The notes: generated from the letters alone by a model not told the origin. A DNA stretch of 64,000 nucleotides from Methylobacterium nodulans ORS 2060 (GCF_000022085.1 NC_011894.1:7611001-7675000); one strand, 5' to 3'. Positions 54,238-63,282 are shown, numbered from the stretch's first letter. Numbers and translations are program-made.

Positions 54238-54352
54238 GAAGGAGATCCGGGATCCAGCGCGAGGACTCGCCGCGAAGCGGCTCCGGTTGCCTCCACCGTG
54301 GCCGACAAGCGGTCGCTGCGCGACGTCTCTCGCTGGTTCCCGGATCTCCTTC
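54238..54352. repeat. Long inverted-repeat element between convergent genes
   Basis: Arms of 22 bp (54238-54259 and 54331-54352; GAAGGAGATCCGGGATCCAG and its inverse) with one mismatch enclose 71 bp, which itself contains a GCCGC-GAA-GCGGC hairpin. It lies between the 3' ends of the hydrolase and regulator genes. It may act as a bidirectional terminator or be a small mobile repeat. Confidence 0.65.
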
Positions 54353-54448
54353 CACTTCGTTTCAGTCGTCCGGGAAAGGCAGGGGGTGGGCGGTCGGCTC
54401 TTGAGCGCCGGCTCTCCGCAGGAGCGGCTTTGCCGTCTCGGACCGGCG

Positions 54449-56332
54449 CTACCCGCGCTCGGAGAGGCAGCGCCTGTAGAGCGTGCTCCGGCTGATCCCG
54501 AGGCGGCGCGCGGCCTCCGAGACATTGCCGCCTGCCGCGTCGAGGGCCGCCCGCATCGCCTCCCGGGCGATGCTGTCGAGACGGTCCCCGGCCGGCGGCA
54601 CCGTCGCGCGGGACTGCGCAGCCGCCTCGGGCGGCGCGGCCATGATGGGCATCGGCCGCCGGAGGGTCTCCGGCAGGGCGTCTAGCCCCACCACGTCCCC
54701 CGGATCCGCCAGGGCGAGGAGCGCGCGCAGCGTGCCGACGAGCTGGCGGAAATTGCCCGGCCATTCGGCCTCCGCCAGGGCCGCCGCGCAGGCGGGCGCG
54801 AGCGCGATGCGGTGCAGGCCGCCGCCGAGCCGGTCCCACAGCGTCCGTACGAGAGCGAGGCGGTCGCTGCGCGCGCGCAAGGGGGGCAGTGCCACCCGGT
54901 AGGGCGCGATGCGGTAGTAGAGATCGGCCCGGAAGCGCCCCTCCTCCACCAGTTGGCCGAGGTCGCGGTGCGTCGCGCAGATCAGCGTGAAATCGACCGG
55001 CACGGGGCGCCCGCCGCCGACCGGCTGCACCTCGCGCTCCTGTAGCACCCGCAGCAGGCGCGATTGCAGGGACAGCGGCATGTCGCCGATCTCGTCGAGG
55101 AACAGGAGGCCGCCATCGGCCTGCCGCAGCAGGCCCTTGGCGCCGTGCCTGGCCGCGCCCGTGAAGGCGCCCGGCTCGTAGCCGAACAGCTCGGCCTCGA
55201 TCAGGCTCTCGGGGAGCGCCGCGCAGTTCACCGCGACGAAGGGGGCCTGCGCCCGGGCCGAACGGGCATGCACTGATCGCGAAAAAACCTCCTTGCCGGT
55301 GCCGGTCTCGCCCTCGACGACGATCGGGATGCCCGCATCAAGCAGCCGCACCGCGCGGGCCAGCAGGTGCTCGGTTCCGGGATCGAAGACCGGATGCTCG
55401 GCGGAGGCTGCGGGGGCGGCCTTCCGCCGCGGCTGCGGCCGGGCCGGCTCGGCCTGGAAATGGCCGCGCAAGGCGCGGCCGGCCCCGTCGCGCAGGCTTA
55501 AGGGGCCCGGCGCCGGAGCGCGCTGGTCGGGAAACAGGGCCTCGAAAACCGTCCGGTCGAGGGCGTCCCAGTCGAGCCCGAGCAGCGCGAGGGCGGCGCG
55601 ATTGGCGCCGACGAGCCGGTTCTCGGCGAAGACCAGCACGCCCTCGCGCGGCGTGCCGAGCAGCGCCGGATCGTAGTGGAGCCGCAAGGTCGCGCGGTCC
55701 GGGGCCGGCGCCTCGAACTGCCGGTGCTCGATCGCGTCGACGGCGAGCCGGATCAGCCCGAGCGCGTGCATGTGGTGCACGGCCGCCGGCCCCGACAGGT
55801 CGAGGGCGCCCAGCGTCTCGCCCCGCATGCCGAGGATCGGCATCGCCGCGCAGCTGAGGATGCGGTGCGGCTCGAAATAATGTTCGGGCCCGTGCACCTC
55901 GACCGGCCGGCGCTCGATCAGCGCCGTTCCGATGGCGTTCGTGCCGGTGACGGCCTCGCTCCAGGGCACGCCGGGGCGAAGCGCCACCTGGGCAGCACGG
56001 CCCGCGAAGGCGGTGCTGCCGATTGTGTCGAGGACGAGCCCGTTCGCATCGGTGAGGATGACGAGGCTGTCGGTCGCCTGCGCGTCGGCATGGAGCGCCT
56101 CGATCTCCGGGCGGCAGCGGCGGCGCAGCGCGTCGTTGCGCTCCCAGGCCTCGCGCAATTCGCGCTCGGTCAGCGGCTCGACCCGAGGCCTGGCGCCGAA
56201 ATCGAGGCCCAGCGCCGCGCAGCGCTGCCAGGAGCGCAGGATCGGGTCCGGCACCCCGTCGACGCCGCCCTGCGCGAACACGCGCTGGCGCGCAGCCAGG
56301 AGCGTGCGGGGCGTCGCCACGCGGCTCTCCAT
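54449..56332 (-). CDS. Sigma-54-dependent AcoR-type activator
   Basis: 627 aa transcription activator. A GAF-type sensing domain (about 70-205, VTGTNAIGTALIERRPVEVHG) is followed by a PAS-like segment (about 215-280), an AAA+ sigma-54 interaction domain with Walker A GETGTGKE (341-348), GAFTGA (388-393) and Walker B LLFLDEIGDM, and a Fis-type helix-turn-helix at the end (GGNVSEAARRLGISRSTLYR). Homologues (AcoR and similar) activate alcohol and aldehyde oxidation genes. Start ATG at 56332 with GGGAGG upstream. It is divergent from an aldehyde dehydrogenase gene that has a -24/-12 promoter and a palindrome, its obvious target. Confidence 0.93.
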   Translation of the reverse strand: MESRVATPRTLLAARQRVFAQGGVDGVPDPILRSWQRCAALGLDFGARPRVEPLTERELREAWERNDALRRRCRPEIEALHADAQATDSLVILTDANGLVLDTIGSTAFAGRAAQVALRPGVPWSEAVTGTNAIGTALIERRPVEVHGPEHYFEPHRILSCAAMPILGMRGETLGALDLSGPAAVHHMHALGLIRLAVDAIEHRQFEAPAPDRATLRLHYDPALLGTPREGVLVFAENRLVGANRAALALLGLDWDALDRTVFEALFPDQRAPAPGPLSLRDGAGRALRGHFQAEPARPQPRRKAAPAASAEHPVFDPGTEHLLARAVRLLDAGIPIVVEGETGTGKEVFSRSVHARSARAQAPFVAVNCAALPESLIEAELFGYEPGAFTGAARHGAKGLLRQADGGLLFLDEIGDMPLSLQSRLLRVLQEREVQPVGGGRPVPVDFTLICATHRDLGQLVEEGRFRADLYYRIAPYRVALPPLRARSDRLALVRTLWDRLGGGLHRIALAPACAAALAEAEWPGNFRQLVGTLRALLALADPGDVVGLDALPETLRRPMPIMAAPPEAAAQSRATVPPAGDRLDSIAREAMRAALDAAGGNVSEAARRLGISRSTLYRRCLSERG

Positions 56333-56357
56333 GCTCAGCCTCCCGTCTGTCGCATGC

Positions 56358-56382
56358 TGCGACACCTGTTGCAGGTGTCGCA
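56358..56382. promoter_or_regulatory. Palindromic operator candidate for the AcoR-type activator
   Basis: Perfect inverted repeat TGCGACACCTG-TTG-CAGGTGTCGCA, 25 bp after the activator start in the divergent region and about 145 bp upstream of the -24/-12 promoter, the usual distance for an upstream activating sequence. It resembles sites of this activator family in form, not by exact consensus. Confidence 0.6.
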
Positions 56383-56525
56383 GGATCAGTCGAGGGAAAT
56401 CTGGCCCATGAACCGGGAAGCATCGCCGCATGCCACCGCGGTGGCGGCGGAGATGTCGTCGCTCCAAAGCAGCCTCAAAGACTTACCGCAATGCAGCATC
56501 GATCCTCGGCGTGGCGGTTCGGCTG

Positions 56526-56540
56526 CTGGCACGACGGCTG
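56526..56540 (+). promoter_or_regulatory. Sigma-54 (-24/-12) promoter of the aldehyde dehydrogenase gene
   Basis: TGGCACGACGGCTGC matches the consensus TGGCACG-N4-TTGC with one change (CTGC). It lies 63 bp upstream of the aldehyde dehydrogenase ATG. Confidence 0.72.
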
Positions 56541-56603
56541 CTCAAGAAGGCACGCGTCGCCACGGACGAGAAAGACGACGGCGACGATTGTGGGAGGGAC
56601 ACG

Positions 56604-58124
56604 ATGAACAAGCCCGAATTCCTGCACGGCACGACGGCCTCGCCGTTCTCCGCGCGCTACGACAACTTCATCGGCGGCCAGTGGGTGGCGCCGGCCGGCG
56701 GCCGCTACTTCGAGAACACGTCGCCGCTCACCGGCCGGGTGATCTGCGAGGTGGCCCGCTCCGACGCGCAGGACATCGAGCGGGCGCTCGATGCCGCGCA
56801 CGCCGCCAAGGAGGCCTGGGGCCACACCGCGCCGGCCGAGCGCGCCCGCATCCTCAACAGGATGGCCGACCGCATGGAGGAGAACCTCGAACTCCTCGCG
56901 CTCGCCGAGACCTGGGACAACGGCAAGCCGATCCGCGAGACCACCCACGCCGACATCCCGCTCGCCATCGACCATTTCCGCTACTTCGCGGGCTGCATCC
57001 GCGCGCAGGAGGGCTCGCTCTCCGAGATCGACCAGGACACGGTCGCCTACCACTTCCACGAGCCGCTCGGCGTGGTCGGCCAGATCATCCCGTGGAACTT
57101 CCCCCTGCTGATGGCGGTGTGGAAGCTCGCCCCCGCGCTGGCGGCCGGCAACTGCGTGGTGCTCAAGCCGGCCGAGCAGACCCCGGCCTCGGTGCTGGTG
57201 CTGGCCGAGATCGTCGGCGACCTGCTGCCGGCCGGGGTGCTCAACATCGTCAACGGCTTCGGGCTGGAGGCCGGCAAGCCGCTCGCCTCCTCGCCGCGGA
57301 TCGCCAAGATCGCCTTCACGGGCGAGACCTCGACCGGCCGGCTGATCATGCAGTATGCCAGCCAGAACCTGATCCCGGTCACGCTGGAGCTGGGCGGCAA
57401 GTCGCCGAACATCTTCTTCAAGGACGTGCTGGCCGAGGACGACGCCTTCCTGGACAAGGCGCTGGAGGGCTTCACGATGTTCGCCCTCAACCAGGGCGAG
57501 GTCTGCACCTGCCCCAGCCGGGCGCTGGTGCACGAAGCGATCTACGACCGCTTCATCGAGAAGGCGGTCGCCCGCGTGAACGCCATCAAGCAGGGCTCGC
57601 CGCTCGATCCCGCCACGATGATCGGCGCCCAGGCCTCGGGCGAGCAGCTCCAGAAGATCCTGTCCTACATCGACATCGGCAAGCAGGAGGGCGCGCAGCT
57701 TCTCACCGGCGGCGAGCGCAACCGGCTGGAGGGCGAGTTCGCGCAAGGCTTCTATGTGAAGCCGACGGTGTTCAAGGGCCACAACCGGATGCGGATCTTC
57801 CAGGAGGAGATTTTTGGGCCGGTGCTGTCGGTGACGACCTTCAAGGACGACGAGGAGGCGCTGGCGATCGCCAACGACACGCTCTACGGGCTCGGGGCCG
57901 GCGTGTGGACCCGCGACATCACCCGGGCCTACCGCTTCGGCCGGGCGATCCAGGCCGGCCGCGTCTGGACGAACTGCTACCACGCCTATCCGGCTCACGC
58001 GGCCTTCGGCGGCTACAAGCAGTCCGGCATCGGCCGCGAGACCCACAAGATGATGCTCGACCACTATCAGCAGACCAAGAACATGCTGGTCAGCTACTCG
58101 CCCAAGGCGCTCGGGTTCTTCTGA
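56604..58124 (+). CDS. NAD-dependent aldehyde dehydrogenase (AcoD/AldB/ExaC type)
   Basis: Oxidises an aldehyde (acetaldehyde is typical of the group) to the acid; 506 aa, cytoplasmic. Catalytic Cys301 in GEVCTCPSR, general base Glu in [11 protein letters not shown], cofactor loop [28 protein letters not shown], and the C-terminal [20 protein letters not shown]. The double-Cys [11 protein letters not shown] signature and [10 protein letters not shown]-terminus are characteristic of this group. The ATG at 56604 has GGGAGGG upstream. Expression likely depends on sigma-54 and the divergent activator. A hairpin and then a DUF779 gene follow. Confidence 0.94.
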   Translation: MNKPEFLHGTTASPFSARYDNFIGGQWVAPAGGRYFENTSPLTGRVICEVARSDAQDIERALDAAHAAKEAWGHTAPAERARILNRMADRMEENLELLALAETWDNGKPIRETTHADIPLAIDHFRYFAGCIRAQEGSLSEIDQDTVAYHFHEPLGVVGQIIPWNFPLLMAVWKLAPALAAGNCVVLKPAEQTPASVLVLAEIVGDLLPAGVLNIVNGFGLEAGKPLASSPRIAKIAFTGETSTGRLIMQYASQNLIPVTLELGGKSPNIFFKDVLAEDDAFLDKALEGFTMFALNQGEVCTCPSRALVHEAIYDRFIEKAVARVNAIKQGSPLDPATMIGAQASGEQLQKILSYIDIGKQEGAQLLTGGERNRLEGEFAQGFYVKPTVFKGHNRMRIFQEEIFGPVLSVTTFKDDEEALAIANDTLYGLGAGVWTRDITRAYRFGRAIQAGRVWTNCYHAYPAHAAFGGYKQSGIGRETHKMMLDHYQQTKNMLVSYSPKALGFF

Positions 58125-58138
58125 GCATCCCGGTACGG

Positions 58139-58166
58139 CCCCGCCGGCCAAACGGCCGGCGGGGCG
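58139..58166 (+). terminator. Hairpin between aldehyde dehydrogenase and DUF779 genes
   Basis: Perfect 12 bp stem GCCCCGCCGGCC-AAAC-GGCCGGCGGGGC, 14 bp after the dehydrogenase stop, with no U tract. Probably a processing or stability element that lowers downstream expression rather than a full terminator. Confidence 0.5.
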
Positions 58167-58232
58167 CACCCGCACCGCCCGGCCGCGTGTCGGCTGCGGC
58201 GGTGGCATCGTTCCACGCCTGACGAGCCGCCG

Positions 58233-58598
58233 ATGATCGATCGTCCCCCTCGCGTCACCGCGACCGACGCGACGCTTGCCCTGATCGACACCCTGCGCCG
58301 GGACTACGGTCCGATCCTGTTCCATCAATCGGGCGGCTGCTGCGACGGCTCCTCGCCGATGTGCTATCCTGTTGGTGATTTCATCATCGGCGACAGCGAT
58401 GTCCATCTCGGTCAGATCGGCGGCGCGGATTTCTACATCAGCCGCGCGCAGTTCGAGTACTGGAAGCACACGCAGCTCATCATCGACGTGGTGCCGGGCC
58501 GCGGCGGCATGTTCTCGCTGGAGAACGGCCGGGATGTGCGCTTCCACGTGCGCTCGCGCCTGTTCACCGACGAGGAGAGCCGGGCGCTGAACGGGTGA
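58233..58598 (+). CDS. DUF779 protein linked to aldehyde dehydrogenase
   Basis: 121 aa cytoplasmic protein. The Cys-rich motif HQSGGCCDGSSPMCYP near residue 32 and EYWKHTQLIIDVVPGRG are typical of DUF779, a family almost always encoded beside acetaldehyde/alcohol dehydrogenase genes; the clustered cysteines suggest metal binding or a redox role. Its function is unproven. It lies 108 bp after the aldehyde dehydrogenase gene, same strand, and is likely co-transcribed. Confidence 0.9.
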   Translation: MIDRPPRVTATDATLALIDTLRRDYGPILFHQSGGCCDGSSPMCYPVGDFIIGDSDVHLGQIGGADFYISRAQFEYWKHTQLIIDVVPGRGGMFSLENGRDVRFHVRSRLFTDEESRALNG

Positions 58599-58720
58599 TG
58601 CGAAGTCCGATCGACGGCTTCGCCCTGCGGGTGCCGGCTTCGCTCCGGTAGGCGCGATGATCCGGTCTGCGAACGGATCACAGGATCACAGGGTCTCCGC
58701 CCCTTCCCGGATTCTCTGCC

Positions 58721-58765
58721 CTTTCCCGGGTCGCATTCCGCTGGCGCTGCATGCGCCCGGGAAAG
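58721..58765. repeat. Hairpin in the DUF779 / Cdc48 gap
   Basis: CTTTCCCGGG-T-CGCAT ... ATGCG-CCCGGGAAAG, a 15 bp stem with one bulged base, between two convergent genes. The 273 bp gap also has a GGATCACAGGATCACAGGG direct repeat. It probably marks transcript ends. Confidence 0.5.
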
Positions 58766-58871
58766 GAGGAGCGGACATCCTCGCGTGGGCTGACGCGGTC
58801 TTATCCAAGATCCGCATGGCACGGTCGTCATGCCGAGCGGGTGCCGAACATGCTCCAGCCGCGCGCTGCGC

Positions 58872-61145
58872 CTATTCCGCCGTCTGCCGTCGCGGCACGA
58901 ACCCGATCGGCTGGCGCTGCGGGCCCTCCTGCCTGAGCGTGCGCAGCATCGTCTCGTAATCCTGCTCCATCTCGGGCGTCACCGAGGGTCGGGTCTCCTG
59001 CAGGGCAGCGTCGAAATGCGCCCGAGTGACCTCGCGCGCGTCGAGATTGGCGCGCAGGGCCATCAGGCCGGCGCGCCGCGTGAGATCCTCCAGATCCGCG
59101 CCGGTGAAGCGCACCGTGCGGGCGGCGAGGTCGTCGAGGTCGACGTCGCCCGCGAGCGGCATGCCGCGGGTGTGGATGCCCAGAATGTGGCGGCGCCCGG
59201 CCACGTTCGGCACCGGCACGTAGACGAGTTCGTCGAAGCGCCCGGGGCGCAGCAGGGCCGGATCGACGAGGTTCGGTCGGTTCGTCGCGGCGATCACCAC
59301 CACGCCCTGCAGCTCTTCGAGCCCGTCCATCTCGGCCAGGATCGTGTTGACCACCCGCTCGGTCACGGCGGGCTCGCCGAGCCCGCCGCCCCGCACGGGA
59401 GCAAGCGAGTCGATCTCGTCGATGAAGATCACCGTCGGGGCGACCTGGCGGGCGCGGGCGAAGAGGCGCGAGACCTGCTGCTCGGATTCGCCGTACCATT
59501 TCGAGAGCAGGTCGGAGGACTTCGTCGCCACGAAATTCGCCGATGCCTCGCGGGCCACAGCCTTGGCGAGCAGCGTCTTGCCGGTACCGGGCGGCCCGAA
59601 CAGCAGGAAGCCCTTGGCCGGGCGGATGCCGATCCGCCGGAAGGCCTCCGGGTTCTTGAGGGGAAGCTCGACGCCCTCGCGCAGCTTCGTCTGGACGTCG
59701 CCGAGGCCGCCGACATCCTCCCAGCCGACATTCGGAACCTGGATCATGATCTCGCGCAGGGCCGAGGGCTGCACGCGCTTGAGCGCGTTGAGAAAATCCT
59801 CCCGGCAGACCTGCAGGGTCTCCAGGATCTCCGGCGGGATCCCCTCCTTCAGGTTGATCTGCGGCAGCACGCGGCGCAGCGCGTCCATGGCCGCCTCGCG
59901 GGCCAGCGCCGCGAGATCGGCGCCGACGAAGCCGTAGGTGGTGCGGGCGATCTCGTCGAGATCGACATTCTCGCCGAGCGGCATGCCGCGGGTGTGGATG
60001 GTCAGCACCTCGCGCCGGCCCGGCTCGTCGGGGACGCCGATGACGATCTCGCGGTCGAAGCGGCCGGGCCGGCGCAGGGCCTCGTCGATGGCGTCGCGCC
60101 GGTTGGTGGCGCCGATCACCACGATGTTCTGGCGCGGTTCGAGCCCGTCCATCAGGGTCAGGAGCTGGGCGACGATGCGCCGCTCGACCTCGCCGCGGGC
60201 TTCCTCGCGCTTGGGCGCGATTGAGTCGATCTCGTCGATGAAGATGATGGCGGGCGCGTTGCGCTGCGCCTCGGAGAAGATCTGGCGCAGGCGCTGCTCG
60301 GATTCGCCGTACTGGCTGCCCATGATCTCGGGACCGGCGATGTGGAAGAACTGCGCCTCGGTCTCGTTCGCGACCGCGCGGGCAAGCAGCGTCTTGCCGG
60401 TGCCGGGCGGGCCGTAGAGGAGAACGCCCTTGGGCGGGTCTATGCCGAGGCGCTGGAACAGCTCGGGATGGCGCAGCGGCAGCTCCACCATCTCGCGGAC
60501 CTGATCGACCGTCGAGCCGAGGCCGCCGATGTCGTCGTAGGTGACGTCGGCGCGGCGCGCCTCCTTGGGCTCCTCGAACATCGGCCGCAGCTCGACCTCG
60601 GTCTCGGCCGTGACCTGCACGATGCCGCGCGGCTGGGTCGAGACGACGACGAGGCGGATCTCCTGCAGACCATAGGCCGGCAGGTTGAACATCGAGCGCA
60701 GCTCCGGGGGCACGTCGTCGCGGCCCATCCGCGACTGGACCGAGGTGGAGATCACGTCCCCGGCGACGAGGGGCCGGCGGTAGAAGGTGCGGCGCAGGGC
60801 CTCGCCCGAGCCCTGCAGGCGCAGGTTCTTCTGGGCGGGCGCCAGGACGATGCGGGTGGCCGGGCGCACCTCGGCGCGCCGGATCTCCACGTGGTCGCCC
60901 GAGCCGACGCCCGCATTGACGCGCTGGAGGCCGTCGAGGCGGATGATGCTGAGGCCCTCGTCCTCGGCGCCGAGCGCGATGGCGAGCGCGGTGGTGTGGC
61001 GCTTGCCGATGATCTCGATGGCGTCGCCCTCCTGGAGCCGCAGGCTGTGCAGCAACGCCGCGCTCACCCGGGCGACGCCGCGCCCCACATCCTGCGCCCG
61101 CGCATTCGCCACCTGCGCCCGAACGACGCCCGTTTCCTCGGCCAT
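58872..61145 (-). CDS. Cdc48/VAT-type double AAA+ ATPase
   Basis: 757 aa unfoldase-type ATPase. The N-domain (about 1-190) begins VRAQVANARAQDVGRGVARV, as in archaeal VAT and eukaryotic p97. D1: Walker A GPPGTGKT (245-252), Walker B IIFIDEIDS, second region of homology IGATNRRDAIDEALRRPGRF. D2: Walker A GPPGTGKT (517-524), Walker B VIFIDEIDS, AATNRPNLVDPALLRPGRF. Both ATP sites look intact. In archaea and eukaryotes it extracts and unfolds proteins; the bacterial role is not established. The C-terminal tail is Gln/Arg-rich, without the p97 HbYX end. ATG at 61145; no protease gene adjoins it. Confidence 0.94.
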   Translation of the reverse strand: MAEETGVVRAQVANARAQDVGRGVARVSAALLHSLRLQEGDAIEIIGKRHTTALAIALGAEDEGLSIIRLDGLQRVNAGVGSGDHVEIRRAEVRPATRIVLAPAQKNLRLQGSGEALRRTFYRRPLVAGDVISTSVQSRMGRDDVPPELRSMFNLPAYGLQEIRLVVVSTQPRGIVQVTAETEVELRPMFEEPKEARRADVTYDDIGGLGSTVDQVREMVELPLRHPELFQRLGIDPPKGVLLYGPPGTGKTLLARAVANETEAQFFHIAGPEIMGSQYGESEQRLRQIFSEAQRNAPAIIFIDEIDSIAPKREEARGEVERRIVAQLLTLMDGLEPRQNIVVIGATNRRDAIDEALRRPGRFDREIVIGVPDEPGRREVLTIHTRGMPLGENVDLDEIARTTYGFVGADLAALAREAAMDALRRVLPQINLKEGIPPEILETLQVCREDFLNALKRVQPSALREIMIQVPNVGWEDVGGLGDVQTKLREGVELPLKNPEAFRRIGIRPAKGFLLFGPPGTGKTLLAKAVAREASANFVATKSSDLLSKWYGESEQQVSRLFARARQVAPTVIFIDEIDSLAPVRGGGLGEPAVTERVVNTILAEMDGLEELQGVVVIAATNRPNLVDPALLRPGRFDELVYVPVPNVAGRRHILGIHTRGMPLAGDVDLDDLAARTVRFTGADLEDLTRRAGLMALRANLDAREVTRAHFDAALQETRPSVTPEMEQDYETMLRTLRQEGPQRQPIGFVPRRQTAE

Positions 61146-61266
61146 GGTGATCCGTCTCCCGCGCCGGCGCCTGGCGACTGGGAACCCGCAGTCGCGGCTC
61201 CGTGCCGGGCGCATGGGTTACCCCGCCCGCCCGGAGAACGCCGGCTTTCGGGAAATGTTGCGGGCT

Positions 61267-62163
61267 TCAGCCGTACAGGGTGAGGGTGCCGAGGTCGCCG
61301 ATCCGCTCGTCGGGCAGGAGCCCCCGCAGGGTCGCCGTCACGGCGTAGCCGGTCGCGGTGCGCTCGAAGCCGTAGAGGTGGTAGCCGGCGCAATGCGTCA
61401 GCGTGCCGCCACGGGCCGAGGCCGACGGGGCGCCGATCACCGGGACGCGCCGGCCGTCCGGCCCGATCAGGAAGGCGACCGACCCGACATGGTTGTGGCC
61501 GTGCAGGACGAGATCCGCGCCGACCCGCCGGATCACCGCCTCGAAGGCCGAGGAATCCGTCAGGTTGCGGCCCGGCAGGGCGCCGCCGACATGCGGCGGA
61601 TGGTGGATCATCACGACCCGGCAGGGTCGCTCGGGCTCACGGGCGAGGCTGCCCAGCAGCGCCTCCGCCGCCGCGAGCTGGCGCGAGCCGAGCCGCCCGC
61701 TCGCCACGAAGGGCGCGGTCGGAATCGCCGAGGAGAGCCCGACGAGCGCGAGCGGCCCGCGGCGGCGCAGATACGGGAAGGCCCGCTCGCGGCCCGCATC
61801 GTCCCGGGTCCAGGGACCGACCGCGCCGAGCAGGCCTTCGAGGGAGCCCCGCACATAGGCGTCGTGGTTGCCCGGCACGAAGCTCACCGCCTCGGGCCCG
61901 CCCAGCGCCTCCAGGAACACCCGCGCGGTTTCCCACTCGCTCGGCAGGCCGATGTTGCAGAGGTCGCCCGTGCAGGCGATGTGATCGGGCGCGGCCGCCA
62001 GGAGGTCGGCGATCAGCGCCTCCAGCACCGCCATGTCGTGGGTGCGGTGACGGCCGCGGGTCCAGTTCACCCAGCCGGTGGCGCGCTTGCTGAGGAGCTG
62101 GCGCAGGCGCGGCTTCGAGAGCGGGCCGACATGCGGATCTGTCAGGTGGGCGAGGCGGAACAT
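61267..62163 (-). CDS. Calcineurin-like metallophosphoesterase
   Basis: 298 aa. All metal-site motifs are present: DPHVG (near residue 9), TGDLCNIG, GNHDAY, MIHHPPH and LHGHNHVG, placing it with Icc/cpdA-like class III phosphodiesterases; substrate not determined. The ATG at 62163 (MFRLAHLTDPH) lacks a ribosome-binding site; an in-frame TTG four codons upstream has GGAGG at 10 bases and may be the true start. It lies 121 bp upstream of the Cdc48 gene and about 100 bp downstream of mbfA, all on one strand. Confidence 0.9.
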   Translation of the reverse strand: MFRLAHLTDPHVGPLSKPRLRQLLSKRATGWVNWTRGRHRTHDMAVLEALIADLLAAAPDHIACTGDLCNIGLPSEWETARVFLEALGGPEAVSFVPGNHDAYVRGSLEGLLGAVGPWTRDDAGRERAFPYLRRRGPLALVGLSSAIPTAPFVASGRLGSRQLAAAEALLGSLAREPERPCRVVMIHHPPHVGGALPGRNLTDSSAFEAVIRRVGADLVLHGHNHVGSVAFLIGPDGRRVPVIGAPSASARGGTLTHCAGYHLYGFERTATGYAVTATLRGLLPDERIGDLGTLTLYG

Positions 62164-62261
62164 CGGATGGGACAACGCGCGGGCGCCTCCGGTGAGCCGC
62201 GGCATGGGGCGCATCGTGGGGCCGGTCGGCTTATGTCCAAGCCGGCCGGCCCCCGCAAGAT

Positions 62262-63230
62262 TCACGCGCTGCCGATAACCACTCCGGCGAGGAGGACCAG
62301 CACGCCGCCGAGCACCACCTGGAGCGTCGCGCGCCAGAACGGCGTCTCCATGTAGCGGGTGCGGATGGTCGAGATCGCGAGAAGCTCCACCGCCACCACG
62401 ATCGCCGCGAGCGTCGTGGCGATCGCGAAGGCGTTGGTCCAGGAATCCGGCACCAGATAGGGCAGCGTGTGGCCGAGGCCGCCGAGAGCCGTCATCAGCC
62501 CGCAGACAAGGCCGCGAATCCAGGGCGAGCCGCGCCCCGTGATGCTGCCGTCGTCGGAGAGGGCCTCCGTGAAGCCCATGCTGATCCCTGCGCCGATCGA
62601 GGCGGCGAGGCCGACGAGGAAGGTCTGCCCGTTGTTGTGGGTCGCAAAGGCGGCGGCGAAGAGCGGAGCGAGGGTCGAGACCGAGCCGTCGATCAGGCCC
62701 GCGAGGCCCGGCTGGACGTAGCGCAGCACGAAGAGCCGGTGCTGCGCGGCGGCCTCGTTCGCCGCCGCGGTCTCGGTGAGATGCTCCGCTTCCAGCGCCT
62801 CGGCCCGGCGCTCGTGGCCGTGCTCGACCTCGGAGAGCCGGGTGAACAGCCCGCGCACGTCGAGGTCGCGGGAGAGATCCGCGGCGCGCTCGTAGAAGGC
62901 CGCCGCCTGCGCCTCCATGGCCGCCGCCTCCTGGCGCATCCGGGCCGGATCGAGGCCGTCCCACCAGAACGGCCGGCGCTTGGCGAAGCCGCGGACATCC
63001 TCGCGCCGCAGCGGCGGCAGATGCTGGCCGAAGCGCTCCCGGTAGGCCGCCGTGAGGGCGTCTCGGTGGCTGCGCTCTTCCCGGGCCATCGCCTCGAACA
63101 AGCCGGCCGAGGCAGGGAAGTCCGGACGCAGCTGCTCGGCGAAGCTCTGGTAGATGCGGGAATCCTCTTCCTCGCTGGCGATGGCGAGCGCCAGCACCTC
63201 CCGCGGGGTGAGATCGCCGAGCGCCTTCAT
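62262..63230 (-). CDS. mbfA: Membrane-bound ferritin MbfA (ferritin-like + VIT1 domains)
   Basis: 322 aa. The N-terminal ferritin-like domain has two ExxH-type di-iron motifs (AREERSH and SEVEHGH) plus further acidic residues. The C-terminal VIT1/CCC1-like domain (about 175-320) has about five spans, starting GLAGLIDGSVSTLAPLFAAAF. In Bradyrhizobium and Agrobacterium this architecture is MbfA, an iron exporter that protects against iron and peroxide stress and is repressed by Irr under low iron. Two Irr-type boxes lie just upstream. ATG at 63230 with a CAAGGAGGGG-type ribosome-binding site. Confidence 0.93.
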   Translation of the reverse strand: MKALGDLTPREVLALAIASEEEDSRIYQSFAEQLRPDFPASAGLFEAMAREERSHRDALTAAYRERFGQHLPPLRREDVRGFAKRRPFWWDGLDPARMRQEAAAMEAQAAAFYERAADLSRDLDVRGLFTRLSEVEHGHERRAEALEAEHLTETAAANEAAAQHRLFVLRYVQPGLAGLIDGSVSTLAPLFAAAFATHNNGQTFLVGLAASIGAGISMGFTEALSDDGSITGRGSPWIRGLVCGLMTALGGLGHTLPYLVPDSWTNAFAIATTLAAIVVAVELLAISTIRTRYMETPFWRATLQVVLGGVLVLLAGVVIGSA

Positions 63231-63244
63231 AGACCCCTCCTTGT

Positions 63245-63259
63245 TTGGAATAATTCTGA
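63245..63259 (-). promoter_or_regulatory. Irr/ICE-like box 1 upstream of mbfA
   Basis: TTGGAA-TAA-TTCTGA on the plus strand, matching the inverted form TTNGAA-N3-TTCNAA of the rhizobial iron control element at all but one position; 15 bp from the mbfA start. Confidence 0.6.
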
Positions 63260-63267
63260 GCTATAAC

Positions 63268-63282
63268 TTCGAATCGTTCCAA
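63268..63282 (-). promoter_or_regulatory. Irr/ICE-like box 2 upstream of mbfA
   Basis: TTCGAA-TCG-TTCCAA, a full match to TTNGAA-N3-TTCNAA, 23 bp (about two helical turns) from box 1. Two boxes flanking the presumed promoter fit repression by Irr. Confidence 0.62.
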
